NCBI GenBank assembly: GCA_963730165.1
Contig: CAVSQS010000001.1
Coordinates: 248,001-312,000 of the forward strand
Origin: DASSQJ01 sp963730165
Lineage (GTDB): Bacteria > Actinomycetota > Actinomycetes > Actinomycetales > Dermatophilaceae
DNA: 64,000 nt
Reading direction: 5' to 3'
In this document: positions 49,323-58,033 of the stretch, piece after piece
Numbering within the stretch: position 1 is the stretch's first letter
How the letters are laid out: each line of letters begins with the position of its first letter
The notes under the pieces: model-generated
The model's database searches: none
What the model was told of the DNA's origin: nothing
What the model saw: the letters and a program-made list of their open reading frames with translations, nothing else
Made by a program: the position numbers and the translations under genes

Positions 49323-52199
49323 TCAGTCCTCGAAGGCCTCGGGGGCGGGGCAGGAGCAGACGAGGTGCCGATCGCCGTACGCGCCGTCGATGCGGCGCAC
49401 CGGGGGCCAGTACTTCGACGCCGGGTCGACCCCCGACGGGTAGGCCGCGACCATCCGGTCGTAGGGGTGGTCCCACTCCTCGGCGAGGCAGTGCGCCGTG
49501 TGCGGCGCCGCGCGCAGCACGCTGTCGGCCACCGTGACGGCTCCGCTGCCCACCTCGTCGATCTCGCGCCGGATGGAGATCATCGCGTCGCAGAAGCGGT
49601 CCAGCTCGCCCTTGTCCTCGCTCTCGGTCGGCTCCACCATCAGCGTGCCGGCGACGGGGAAGGACATCGTCGGCGCGTGGAATCCGTAGTCGATGAGCCG
49701 CTTGGCGACGTCGTCGACGGAGACCCCGGTGTCCCGGGTGATGCCCCGCAGGTCGAGGATGCACTCGTGGGCGACGAGGCCGTCGGCGCCGGAGTAGAGC
49801 ACCGGGTAGTGGTCGCGAAGGCGGGCCGCGACGTAGTTGGCGTTGAGCACCGCGACGTCGGTGGCCCGGCGCAGCCCGGCGCCGCCCATGAGTCGGACGT
49901 AGGCCCACGAGATGGGCAGGATTCCAGCCGACCCGTACGGCGCCGCGGAGACCGGACCGATGCCCGTCTCCGGTCCCGCCTGCGGGTCCAGCGGGTGGTT
50001 CGGGAGGAACGGCGCGAGGTGCTCCCGGCACGCGACCGGACCGACACCGGGTCCCCCGCCGCCGTGCGGGATGGCGAAGGTCTTGTGGAGGTTCAGGTGC
50101 GAGACGTCGGCGCCGAAGCGCCCCGGCCGTGCGACGCCGACCAGTGCGTTGAGGTTCGCCCCGTCGACGTACACCTGGCCCCCGGCGTCGTGGACCATCG
50201 CGCACAGCTCGGTGATGGTGTCCTCGAAGACGCCGTGCGTCGACGGGTAGGTGACCATGATCGCGGCGAGCTCGTGGCGGTGCTGGGCGACCTTGGCGGC
50301 GAGGTCGTCGAGGTCGACGTTTCCGCTCACGGGGTCGGTCTTGACGACGACGACGCGCATCCCCGCCATGACCGCGCTCGCCGCGTTGGTGCCGTGGGCG
50401 GAGCTCGGGATGAGGCACACCCGCCGGGCGTCGTCACCGTTGGCCCGGTGGTAGGCGGCGATGGCGAGCAGGCCGGAGAGCTCCCCCTGCGAACCGGCGT
50501 TCGGCTGGAGCGAGACCGCGTCGTACCCGGTGATCTCGCAGAGCCAGGTGCTCAGCTCCTCGACGATGACGCGGATGCCGCGGGTCTGGGCGTGGGGGGC
50601 GAAGGGGTGGAGGTGGGCGAACTCGGGCCAGGTGATGGCGACCATCTCGGCGGTGCCGTTCAGCTTCATCGTGCACGAGCCGAGCGGGATCATCCCGCGG
50701 TCGAGCGCGAAGTCGCGGTCGGCGAGCCGACGCAGGTAGCGCAGCATGGAGGTCTCCGAGCGGTGCGCTGAGAACACCGGGTGCGTGAGGTAGCCGGAGG
50801 TCCGCACCAGCTCCTCGGGCCAGTCCGGCTCGACGACGGGAACCTGCTCCGGAGCCGACGCCCCGAGGGAACGGCACACCCGGCCGACGTCGATGGTGCC
50901 CGTCGTCTCGTCGGTGCTCACCAGGACGGTGTCGTCGTCGGCCAGCCAGACGTTGACGCCCTCGGCGAGGGCTGCGGCGACGACCGAGCCCGCCCGCCCC
51001 GGCACCCTGATGCTCAGGGTGTCGAAGAACGGGCCGTCGGCCACGTCGACACCGGCGGCCCGGAGGGCGTCGGCGAGGGACCTCGCGTGGGCGTGGGTGC
51101 GCAGCGCGATGGCGCGCAGTCCCTCCGGGCCGTGGTAGACGGCGTACATGCTCGCGAGGACGGCCAGCAGGACCTGGGCGGTGCAGATGTTGGATGTCGC
51201 CTTCTCGCGACGGATGTGCTGCTCCCGGGTCTGCAGGGCGAGCCGGTAGGCGGGAGCGCCCACGGCGTCGACCGAGACGCCGACGAGTCGGCCCGGCAGG
51301 GTCCGTTCGAGGCCCGGGCGGACCGCCATGTAGCCCGCGTGCGGGCCGCCGAAGCCCATCGGGACCCCGAAGCGCTGGGTGGTGCCGACGGCGACGTCTG
51401 CACCCCACTCCCCCGGCGGGGTGGCCAGCGTGAGGGCGAGCAGGTCGGCGGCCGCAGTGAGCAGGGCTCCGGCATCGTGGGCGGCCTCCGCGAGGGAGCG
51501 GTGGTCGTGGAGGCGACCGTCCATCGCCGGGTACTGGACGAGGACACCGAAGACGTCCCCGCCGGCGAGCGCGCGCAGCGAGTCGGCGTCGGCGACCCCG
51601 GCGAGGTCGGCGACGACCACCGGGATGTCGAGAGGGACCGCCCGGGTGCGGACCACGGCGAGCGTCTGGGGGAAGACCTGGGCGTCGACGACCAGCGAGG
51701 CACCCGCGGGCACACGGGAGGAGCGGCGCATCAGCGTCATGGCCTCCGCGGCAGCGGTCCCCTCGTCCAGGAGCGAGGCACCGGCCACCGGCAAGCCGGT
51801 GAGATCGGCGACCACGGTCTGGAAGTTGAGCAGGGCCTCGAGGCGTCCCTGGGAGATCTCCGGCTGGTACGGGGTGTAGGCGGTGTACCACGCGGGGTTC
51901 TCGAGGACGTTGCGCTGGATCACCGGCGGGATGACCGTGCCGTAGTAGCCCAGCCCGATCATCGAGGCGACGACCCGGTTGCGGGCGCCGAGCTCGCGCA
52001 GCTGGGCGAGGACGGCGGACTCCGAGGCCGCCGGCTCGATGCCGAGGTCGCCGTCGTACCGGATGGTCTTCGGCACGGCGGCATCGACCAGGTCCTCGAG
52101 GGACGCACGGCCGACGACCGAGAGCATGGCGTCGAGGTCGGACTCGCGCGGACCGATGTGGCGGCCGGCGAAGTCGGGAAGGGCGGACGGGGTGGTCAC
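49323..52199 (-). CDS. gcvP: Glycine dehydrogenase (decarboxylating), P-protein
   Basis: A 958-residue single-chain P-protein of the glycine cleavage system, which decarboxylates glycine and passes aminomethyl to the lipoyl arm of GcvH. Features are DFAGRHIGPRESDLDAM at the start, TAYTPYQPEISQGRLE, the PLP region HLNLHKTFAIPHGGGGPG with the Schiff-base Lys, and PLGSCTMKLNGTAEM. GTG 52199 has AGAGGTGAG upstream. A glycine riboswitch in the leader controls it, so expression should rise with glycine. Confidence 0.96.
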   Translation of the reverse strand: MTTPSALPDFAGRHIGPRESDLDAMLSVVGRASLEDLVDAAVPKTIRYDGDLGIEPAASESAVLAQLRELGARNRVVASMIGLGYYGTVIPPVIQRNVLENPAWYTAYTPYQPEISQGRLEALLNFQTVVADLTGLPVAGASLLDEGTAAAEAMTLMRRSSRVPAGASLVVDAQVFPQTLAVVRTRAVPLDIPVVVADLAGVADADSLRALAGGDVFGVLVQYPAMDGRLHDHRSLAEAAHDAGALLTAAADLLALTLATPPGEWGADVAVGTTQRFGVPMGFGGPHAGYMAVRPGLERTLPGRLVGVSVDAVGAPAYRLALQTREQHIRREKATSNICTAQVLLAVLASMYAVYHGPEGLRAIALRTHAHARSLADALRAAGVDVADGPFFDTLSIRVPGRAGSVVAAALAEGVNVWLADDDTVLVSTDETTGTIDVGRVCRSLGASAPEQVPVVEPDWPEELVRTSGYLTHPVFSAHRSETSMLRYLRRLADRDFALDRGMIPLGSCTMKLNGTAEMVAITWPEFAHLHPFAPHAQTRGIRVIVEELSTWLCEITGYDAVSLQPNAGSQGELSGLLAIAAYHRANGDDARRVCLIPSSAHGTNAASAVMAGMRVVVVKTDPVSGNVDLDDLAAKVAQHRHELAAIMVTYPSTHGVFEDTITELCAMVHDAGGQVYVDGANLNALVGVARPGRFGADVSHLNLHKTFAIPHGGGGPGVGPVACREHLAPFLPNHPLDPQAGPETGIGPVSAAPYGSAGILPISWAYVRLMGGAGLRRATDVAVLNANYVAARLRDHYPVLYSGADGLVAHECILDLRGITRDTGVSVDDVAKRLIDYGFHAPTMSFPVAGTLMVEPTESEDKGELDRFCDAMISIRREIDEVGSGAVTVADSVLRAAPHTAHCLAEEWDHPYDRMVAAYPSGVDPASKYWPPVRRIDGAYGDRHLVCSCPAPEAFED

Positions 52200-52251
52200 G
52201 GGCTCACCTCTCGGGCAGACGACGATCGTCCTCCCCCTCTGTCACGCCCGC

Positions 52252-52369
52252 GAGGCGGTGCTCCAGAGGTGCCTGACCCGTACGGTCCCTTGCGCCTGAG
52301 AGGTTCTGGGGAGCGTTGCCCCTTCGGCGCCCCGGCCACGGCCGAGGACTCTCCCGCACGGTGTGAGCG
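52252..52369 (-). ncRNA. Glycine riboswitch upstream of gcvP
   Basis: On the - strand the conserved aptamer blocks occur in order: CGGGAGAG, CGCCGAAGGGGCAA, CCTCTCAGGC, AAGGGACCGTACGGGTC, then AGGCACCTCTGGAG. This is the glycine (gcvT) riboswitch; one aptamer is visible rather than the tandem form. It lies 52 nt upstream of the gcvP GTG in the same orientation and would switch gcvP on with glycine. Confidence 0.93.
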
Positions 52370-52425
52370 GCAGCGGCCAATCTAGCAAAGCGGATCGGGC
52401 GACCCGCCCGGGCGTGTCGGGCCCG

Positions 52426-53010
52426 TCAGGCCATTCGAGCGGCCCGCCGCGCACCGAGCTCGTCGCCCGGGGAGGGCGCGGCGGCACCCTCGACCTCGGC
52501 TCGCTCGCTGGGGAGCTCGGAGAGCTCGCCCTCGACCTCGCGCCAGACCTTGCCGACGGCGATGCCGAACACGCCCTGGCCACCTTGCAGCAGGTCGATG
52601 ACCTCATCGGAGGAGGTGCACTCGTAGACCGAGGCCCCGTCGCTCATCAGCGTGATGCCGGCGAGGTCCTCCACTCCGCGCTCGCGCAGCACCTCGATGG
52701 CGCCGCGGATCTGCTGGAGCGAGACACCGGTGTCGAGCAGGCGCTTGACGACCTTGAGAACGAGGATGTCGCGGAAGCCGTAGAGGCGCTGGGTTCCGGA
52801 CCCACCCGCCGGGCGCACCGACGGCTCCACGAGCCCGGTCCGGGCCCAGTAGTCGAGCTGCCGGTAGGTGATGCCGGCCGCGCGACACGCAGTCGGACCG
52901 CGGTAGCCGACCTCCTCGTCGAGCTCGGGCAGGTCGTCGGCGAACAGCATGCCCTGAGCAGCCACGTGTGTGGTCTTCCCGGTCTGCCGCGCCTCTCCGA
53001 TGGAGCCCAC
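52426..53010 (-). CDS. MerR-family transcriptional regulator
   Basis: A 194-residue MerR-type regulator with a central DNA-binding domain (YRGPTACRAAGITYRQLDYW, QRLYGFRDILVLKVVKRLLD, VSLQQIRGAIEVLRERG) and a C-terminal region (ASVYECTSSDEVIDLLQGGQ) that is shared with actinobacterial Rv1830-like proteins. It is conserved next to bfn, ftsR, garA and gcvP. GTG 53010 has GAGGAGGT upstream. The 160-bp gap before it carries dyads that may be its operator. Confidence 0.88.
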   Translation of the reverse strand: MGSIGEARQTGKTTHVAAQGMLFADDLPELDEEVGYRGPTACRAAGITYRQLDYWARTGLVEPSVRPAGGSGTQRLYGFRDILVLKVVKRLLDTGVSLQQIRGAIEVLRERGVEDLAGITLMSDGASVYECTSSDEVIDLLQGGQGVFGIAVGKVWREVEGELSELPSERAEVEGAAAPSPGDELGARRAARMA

Positions 53011-53041
53011 GCCTACCTCCTCGGTCTCGCCCTCTCGAGCG

Positions 53042-53126
53042 ACTGTACGCCGGTGAATGACATCGGCGTCACATGTGTCGTCACGTCTGTGACTGATGTG
53101 ACAGTAGGGACAGGTGTGATGACAGT
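53042..53126. promoter_or_regulatory. Cluster of GTGAC/GTCAC dyads upstream of the MerR gene
   Basis: A -10-like TACAGT on the - strand (53047-53042) is followed upstream by CACATGTG (53070-53077), a perfect dyad GTCAC-GTCT-GTGAC (53080-53093), and two similar blocks, GATGTGACAGT (53095-53105) and TGTGATGACAGT near 53115-53126. MerR regulators bind such dyads in their own promoters, so autoregulation is likely. Confidence 0.45.
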
Positions 53127-53171
53127 CAACGACCGTGGGCCGGGGGCACCGGCGTGTCGCGACGGGGCGGG

Positions 53172-53663
53172 TCAGCCGCCGGACTCGGTGTCGAAGTCGT
53201 CGGCGGAGACGTGGTCGAGGAACTCCTTGAACTTCTCGACCTCGTCCTCCTGGCTCTCGGCCATCTCGACACCGGCCTCCGCGAGCAGGTCGTCCTCGGC
53301 GACGATCTCGGCACCGGCGCGCAGCGCGAGGGCGATCGCGTCGGAGGACCGCGACTCGATGTCGGTGCCGCCGGCGGAGGCGCCGCCGTCGAGGTCGAGG
53401 ACGGCGTGGAACACCCCTTCCTTGAGGGCGACGATGCGCACCCGGGTGAGCGTGTGGCCGAGCTCGTCGATGACGTTGCGGAGCAGGTCGTGGGTGAGGG
53501 GCCGGGGCGGGACCACGCCCTGCTGGGCGTAGGCGATCGCCGTCGCCTCGGCGGCGCCGATCCAGATCGGCAGGTAGCGGTCGCCGTCGCGCTCGCGCAG
53601 CAGCACGATCGGCTGGTTGTTCGGCATCTCGACCCGAACCCCGAGGACCTCCAGCACCTTCAC
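53172..53663 (-). CDS. Bifunctional nuclease-family (DUF151) protein
   Basis: A 163-residue DUF151/BFN protein: VLEVLGVRVEMPNNQPIVLL, YLPIWIGAAEATAIAYAQQG, TRVRIVALKEGVFHAVLDL and DIESRSSDAIALALRAGAEI are family hallmarks. Plant BFN homologues have RNase and DNase activity; the bacterial role is unproven. The GTG at 53663 is 6 nt after TACGGT on the - strand (53675-53670), so a leaderless transcript may start here within the gcvH-merR block. Confidence 0.9.
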   Translation of the reverse strand: MKVLEVLGVRVEMPNNQPIVLLRERDGDRYLPIWIGAAEATAIAYAQQGVVPPRPLTHDLLRNVIDELGHTLTRVRIVALKEGVFHAVLDLDGGASAGGTDIESRSSDAIALALRAGAEIVAEDDLLAEAGVEMAESQEDEVEKFKEFLDHVSADDFDTESGG

Positions 53664-53702
53664 CCTCCCACCGTACCCCGCACCCCTGACGGAGCCGAGG
53701 CC

Positions 53703-54401
53703 TCAGTCGTGGTCCGCCAGACCGCCGCGCACGAGAGCCGCGTGCAGGTCGAGGCAGAGGCCCGCGACCTCGGCCCGGCCGCGGTCCGCCGCCTCCCCCC
53801 GGCGGGGCCCCACGGCCTGCTCCACCAGGCCCACCTCGCGGTCGGCCGCGGTGCGGAAGGCTCGCAGGTGGCGCGCCTCGACGCCGTAGCCGGCCAGGCC
53901 GGCCGCCGCCCGGGCCACGCGGAGGTCGTGCTCCCCGAACATCCCCCGGGCGTCGGGCCGGAGCAGGCCGTGCGAACCCAGGTCGGCGACTGCCGCGGTG
54001 GTGAGGCCGGACGCCTCGGCGAGCTCGTCGGGGGTGAGCCGCAGGCGGGCCCCGGCGAGGAGCGGCCCCGGGTCGGGTGCGGCGGCCTCGACGAGCGGCT
54101 CCCGGGGGCTCGGGGCCACCGCCCCGTCACCCGGGTCCAGGCCCCGGTCGATCGCGTCGAGGCGTTCGCGGATGACCCGCAGTGGCCAGAAGCGGTCGCG
54201 CTGGGCGCGCAGGACGTAGCGGATCCGCTCGACGTCACGCTCGGTGAACTGGCGGTATCCCGAGGGGGTCCGGCTCGGGGTGACGAGCCCCTCCGCCTCG
54301 AGGAAGCGGACCTTGCTGACGGTGACGTCGGGGAACTCCCCGGCGAGGGCGCGCACGACGGCCCCCACGGTCAGGGGTCGGCCTCCGGTCTGCTGGGCCA
54401 C
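53703..54401 (-). CDS. ftsR: MerR-type regulator FtsR
   Basis: A 232-residue MerR-like regulator. The N-terminal part has LTVGAVVRALAGEFPDVTVS, KVRFLEAEGLVTPSRTPSGY and FTERDVERIRYVLRAQRDRF. In Corynebacterium the member FtsR activates ftsZ. It sits between garA and bfn, the same place as Rv1828 in M. tuberculosis. It begins 9 bp after garA, on the same strand. The C-terminal effector region (LTPDELAEASGLTTAAVADL) may dimerise or bind a ligand. Confidence 0.88.
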   Translation of the reverse strand: MAQQTGGRPLTVGAVVRALAGEFPDVTVSKVRFLEAEGLVTPSRTPSGYRQFTERDVERIRYVLRAQRDRFWPLRVIRERLDAIDRGLDPGDGAVAPSPREPLVEAAAPDPGPLLAGARLRLTPDELAEASGLTTAAVADLGSHGLLRPDARGMFGEHDLRVARAAAGLAGYGVEARHLRAFRTAADREVGLVEQAVGPRRGEAADRGRAEVAGLCLDLHAALVRGGLADHD

Positions 54402-54410
54402 CCCGGCGGT

Positions 54411-54863
54411 TCAGCCCTGCGCGGCGGAGTAGAAGACGAGCCGGAACTTTCCGATCTGCACCTCGTCGCCCGTGCTCAGCGTGGCCTCGTCGACGAGCTG
54501 TCGGTTGACGTACGTGCCGTTCAGCGACCCGACGTCCTGGACGCGGAAGACGCCTCCGGAGCGGCGGAACGCGGCATGCTTGCGCGAGACCGTGACGTCG
54601 TCGAGGAAGATGTCGCTGTCGGGGTGACGGCCGGACATGACCTCGTCGTCGTCGAGGAGGAAGCGCGCGCCGGTGTTGGGGCCGCGGAGCACGACGAGGA
54701 GCGCGGTCCCGGGGCGCAGCGCCTCCACGGTGGCGAGGTCGGCCTTGGTGAGGACGTGTTCGGACTCGGTCGCGGTCTCCTGCGGTTCGGCGCCGCCGAC
54801 CGCCTTGAACCGCATCGTCGTCGGCTCGGGGGCAGCGCCCGGCCGCTCCTGCTCGTCACTCAT
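54411..54863 (-). CDS. garA: GarA/OdhI-like FHA-domain regulator
   Basis: A 150-residue GarA-type protein. A polar N-terminal tail containing QETATESEHVLTKADL resembles the segment phosphorylated by PknB/PknG, and the FHA domain follows (GARFLLDDDEVMSGRHPDSD, VTVSRKHAAFRRSG, VGSLNGTYVNRQLVDE). Unphosphorylated GarA inhibits 2-oxoglutarate dehydrogenase and glutamate dehydrogenase. The exact ETTS motif of the mycobacterial protein is altered here, so the phospho-Thr needs care. Between gcvH and ftsR, as in M. tuberculosis. Confidence 0.9.
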   Translation of the reverse strand: MSDEQERPGAAPEPTTMRFKAVGGAEPQETATESEHVLTKADLATVEALRPGTALLVVLRGPNTGARFLLDDDEVMSGRHPDSDIFLDDVTVSRKHAAFRRSGGVFRVQDVGSLNGTYVNRQLVDEATLSTGDEVQIGKFRLVFYSAAQG

Positions 54864-54960
54864 GAGGACCTCAGCCTTCTTCTCGACTCCGACGACACCG
54901 GCGCGGGTGACACCGTAGATCACAGCGGCCCGGATTCCCACCCGATCGGGAAGGACCGGC

Positions 54961-55347
54961 TCAGGACAACTGGGAGGTGTAGGCGTCGGCGTCCAGCAGA
55001 CCATCGACGTCCGTGGCGTTCGCGGGACGCATCTCGTACATCCATCCCCCACCGTACGGGTCGTTGTTGACGAGTTCGGGCGTGGCGTCGAGGGCGTCGT
55101 TGACCGCGGTCACCTCGCCCGAGACCGGTGCGTAGAGGTCGCTCACCGACTTGGTCGACTCGACCTCACCGCACGTGTCGCCGGCGACCACGCTGTCCCC
55201 GACGTTCGGGAGGCTGACGTAGACGACGTCACCGAGCGCCTCCTGCGCGAAGGCCGTGATGCCGACGCGGACCGTCTCGCCCTCCGCGCGCACCCACTCG
55301 TGCTCGGCGGTGTAGCGCAGGCCAGCGGGGTACTCGAGGTCGCTCAT
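54961..55347 (-). CDS. gcvH: Glycine cleavage system H protein
   Basis: A 128-residue lipoyl carrier. The lipoylation Lys is in CGEVESTKSVSDLYAPVSGE, and RYTAEHEWVRAEGETVRVGI and GGWMYEMRPAN complete the family pattern. AAGGAG lies just upstream of the ATG. It accepts the aminomethyl group from GcvP. GcvT is not in the window. Confidence 0.96.
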   Translation of the reverse strand: MSDLEYPAGLRYTAEHEWVRAEGETVRVGITAFAQEALGDVVYVSLPNVGDSVVAGDTCGEVESTKSVSDLYAPVSGEVTAVNDALDATPELVNNDPYGGGWMYEMRPANATDVDGLLDADAYTSQLS

Positions 55348-55371
55348 GGTGCTCCTTGCTCGGCGGGGCCG

Positions 55372-56136
55372 TCAGGGGGATGTGGTGGGGACGGGCTGAG
55401 CGTACTGAGGGGTCGTGAGGCTCAGCAACGCGTCGACGGTCACGCGGTCCTCGATCTGTACGTCGGCCTCTCCCCCGGCGCGGCGGACGGTCGCCGTGAC
55501 CCCGCCGGGGATCTCCATCGCACCGGCGAGGGTGTTGGCGTCCCCGATGGCGAGGATGACGTAGGGCGGGGTGAGGAGGGTGCCCGAGACCGACAGCCCG
55601 TCGGCGGTGTCGGTGAACCACGTGTCGGCGACGATGCGCACGTCACCGATCTGCAGCGCCTCGGCCCCGGCGTCGCGCAGCTCCTGGACGGTGTCGAGGA
55701 TCGTGGAGGCCTTGACGCCGCCGGCCGGGTCCCGGATCGTCAGCGTGATGCCCGGGCCCTCCGCCGGGGCCGTCCCGGCGAGGATGCCGAGCGAGTCGAG
55801 CCGCTCCTTGGCGGCCCGCTGCGCCTCCTCCTCGTTGGTCGTGCGGCTCTTGAGCAGGTCGAGGGAGGCCCGTAGATCCGTGATCTCGCTCGCGAGCTGC
55901 TCGCCGTCCTGGTCGACGTCGGCGAAGATGCGGACGAGCTCGTCCTCTCGGAGGTTCTCCAGGCCCTCGATCGAGGTCTGGCGCACCTGGGCGATGATCG
56001 CGAAACCGAGCGCCCCGGCCAGCAACGCGGCGAGGATGTTGGACCGCGACGGACGCGGCGAGCCGGCGCGCCGCAGCCGCGCCCAGGCGTGCCGGGCGTC
56101 GCGTGGGGGCCGGGGGGTGCGGTCGGTGGAGCTCAT
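55372..56136 (-). CDS. DUF881 protein (second copy)
   Basis: A 254-residue protein with one N-terminal membrane helix (NILAALLAGALGFAIIAQVR), a short coiled coil (EDELVRIFADVDQDGEQLAS and following) and the extracytoplasmic DUF881 domain (GPGITLTIRDPAGGVKASTI, ELRDAGAEALQIGDVRIVAD, LTPPYVILAIGDANTLAGAM). Function unknown. It overlaps sbp by 4 nt (ATGA) and corresponds in position to Rv1825. Confidence 0.9.
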   Translation of the reverse strand: MSSTDRTPRPPRDARHAWARLRRAGSPRPSRSNILAALLAGALGFAIIAQVRQTSIEGLENLREDELVRIFADVDQDGEQLASEITDLRASLDLLKSRTTNEEEAQRAAKERLDSLGILAGTAPAEGPGITLTIRDPAGGVKASTILDTVQELRDAGAEALQIGDVRIVADTWFTDTADGLSVSGTLLTPPYVILAIGDANTLAGAMEIPGGVTATVRRAGGEADVQIEDRVTVDALLSLTTPQYAQPVPTTSP

Positions 56137-56465
56137 GCGTCGAAGAGGTGACGCCGGATGGCGGCGACGTTGGAGAAGATGCGCACGCCGAGGACGACGA
56201 CCACTCCGGTCGAGAGCTGGGCGCCGACCCCCAGCTTGTCGCCGAGGAAGACGATGAACGCGGCGACGATGACGTTGGAGAGGAAGGAGACGACGAAGAC
56301 CCGGTCGCTGAAGATCCCGTCGAGGATGGCGCGGACACCGCCGAACACCGCGTCGAGCGCGGCGATGACGGCGATCGGGAGGTAGGGCTGCAGCCAGACC
56401 GGCACGGCGGGCTGGAGCAGCACCCCGATGAGGATGCCGAGGGCCAGTCCGATGGCGGGGATCAC
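56133..56465 (-). CDS. sbp: Small basic membrane protein (DUF1290)
   Basis: A 110-residue protein with three to four membrane segments, opening IPAIGLALGILIGVLLQPAV and containing YLPIAVIAALDAVFGGVRAI and DRVFVVSFLSNVIVAAFIVF. This is the Sbp/DUF1290 family, of unknown function. Overlaps with both DUF881 genes show tight coupling. Same place as Rv1824. Confidence 0.92.
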   Translation of the reverse strand: MIPAIGLALGILIGVLLQPAVPVWLQPYLPIAVIAALDAVFGGVRAILDGIFSDRVFVVSFLSNVIVAAFIVFLGDKLGVGAQLSTGVVVVLGVRIFSNVAAIRRHLFDA

Positions 56466-57367
56466 GCGTTTCCCTCCGGGGTGCTCGAGGCGCTGGGTGC
56501 CGGGCTCTTCCCAGTATCGGGGACGGTCGCGTACCGGGTCGTGAGGCGGACGCCCGCCGGGACGGTGGCGTCGTCGACGACCTGGGTGTCGGTGCGGATG
56601 CCGAAGCTGCTCGCGAGGGTCGACAGGTAGCTTCCGCCCGCCCCGTCGGCGAACCGGGCCGGCATCTCCTTCGGGTCACCGAGGGCCGTGACGACGTACG
56701 GCCGGGTCAGCGGGCGGAAGTTGACGACGAGCGCCGACCCGGCGAAGCGGATCGTCGACGTCGCGGTGAGACGGTTGCCGTTGATGCTGACGGCCTCGGC
56801 CCCGGACTCCCACAGCGCGTTGGTGACGAACTGGAGGTCGCGGGCGTAGACGCGTCCCTGGGCCGCCTGGTCGGCGGCCACCCCGGGGTCCTCGGCGTCG
56901 GCGCCCGGGGCGTCGTCGAGGGTGACGACCAGGCCCGGTCCGTGCATGGGCAGCGCCCCGACGCTCACCGCGAGGTCCCGGCTGCGGGCCGCGGTGCCCT
57001 GGCCGGCCAGCTCGTCGGCCTCGAGCGCCGTCACCTGGGACTGGAGGTCGGCGGCCTGCGCCGAGAGTGTCTCGACCTCGCCGCGGCGCTGCTCGATCTG
57101 GGAGATGAGGTCGGCCCGGGCCTCCGAGCGGGAGGAGTCCGCGGCCGTGAGGTTGTACGCGGCGATGCCGACGACGAGGCCGATGACGAGGGTCGCCGCG
57201 ACGAGCAGCGGTGAGCGGAGCGACGTCGACGGCGGCAGCCCGGCCTCGGCCCGTCGCTCGGCGGCCGCGGCGTACCCGGGGTCGAGCGGTCGACGCATCA
57301 TCGTCGTGATGAGCGTCATCGAGGCGTCCGGGGCGCGGGTCGCCCCCCGGGGCGGGGGATCGGTCAC
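56462..57367 (-). CDS. DUF881 protein (first copy)
   Basis: A 301-residue paralogue of the other DUF881 protein: a membrane helix (SPLLVAATLVIGLVVGIAAY), a coiled coil (ADLISQIEQRRGEVETLSAQ) and the DUF881 domain (GPGLVVTLDDAPG, ALWESGAEAVSINGNRLTAT, LTRPYVVTALGDPKEMPARF). GTG 57367 overlaps the pgsA-like stop (GTGA). Corresponds to Rv1823. The two copies around sbp suggest an envelope complex; inference. Confidence 0.9.
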   Translation of the reverse strand: MTDPPPRGATRAPDASMTLITTMMRRPLDPGYAAAAERRAEAGLPPSTSLRSPLLVAATLVIGLVVGIAAYNLTAADSSRSEARADLISQIEQRRGEVETLSAQAADLQSQVTALEADELAGQGTAARSRDLAVSVGALPMHGPGLVVTLDDAPGADAEDPGVAADQAAQGRVYARDLQFVTNALWESGAEAVSINGNRLTATSTIRFAGSALVVNFRPLTRPYVVTALGDPKEMPARFADGAGGSYLSTLASSFGIRTDTQVVDDATVPAGVRLTTRYATVPDTGKSPAPSASSTPEGNA

Positions 57368-57960
57368 GCGGGCACCGCCCGCCCGACCTCGAGGAGCCGA
57401 CGCAGCTGGATCGCGTAGAGGATGCCCGACAGCCAGTAGAGCGCGACGCCCCACCACGCGAAGCCCCACCCGACCGGCTCGGCGATCCGTGCCACGGCGC
57501 TCTCGCCGTCGGCGAGGAGGAGCAGCGGGAAGGCGTAGAGGAGGTTGAAGGTGGCGGCCTTGCCCGCGAAGTGGACCGGCAGCCCGAGCCATCCGTGCCG
57601 CTTGGCCACGAGGACGACGCCCGCCATGAAGACCTCCCGGGCGAGCAGCACGCCGACGAGCCACCAGGGCACGATGTCGCGCCAGGCGAGCCCGAGCAGC
57701 GTCGCGGCGATGTACAGCCGGTCCGCCACCGGGTCGAGCAGCTGGCCCAGGCGCGAGACCAGCCCGTAGCGCCGGGCGATCTTGCCGTCGAGCCAGTCGG
57801 TGATGCCGGACAGGGCGAGGAGGACGAGGGCGAGAGCATCCCGCTCCTGGAGGATCGCCCAGAGGAAGACGGGCACGCCGACCAGACGTAGCGCCGAGAG
57901 GACGTTGGGCACCGTGAGCACGTCGTTGCTCACGGACCCCTCGGTCCTCTCCTCCGGCAT
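57364..57960 (-). CDS. pgsA2: CDP-alcohol phosphatidyltransferase (PgsA2-like)
   Basis: A 198-residue membrane enzyme with about five hydrophobic segments. The family motif is complete: DWLDGKIARRYGLVSRLGQL then LDPVADR, with all Asp and Gly residues in place. It would make phosphatidylglycerophosphate, cardiolipin or a related lipid. The ATG at 57960 is 7 nt after TACGAT on the - strand (57973-57968), so this leaderless promoter probably drives the whole pgsA2-DUF881-sbp-DUF881 operon. Confidence 0.9.
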   Translation of the reverse strand: MPEERTEGSVSNDVLTVPNVLSALRLVGVPVFLWAILQERDALALVLLALSGITDWLDGKIARRYGLVSRLGQLLDPVADRLYIAATLLGLAWRDIVPWWLVGVLLAREVFMAGVVLVAKRHGWLGLPVHFAGKAATFNLLYAFPLLLLADGESAVARIAEPVGWGFAWWGVALYWLSGILYAIQLRRLLEVGRAVPA

Positions 57961-58033
57961 GGTGAGAATCGTAGGTGAGTGCGCCGGGTGCCCGCTGAAC
58001 CGGGCACGCCCGGGGCGTCCTAGGCTGCCGAGG

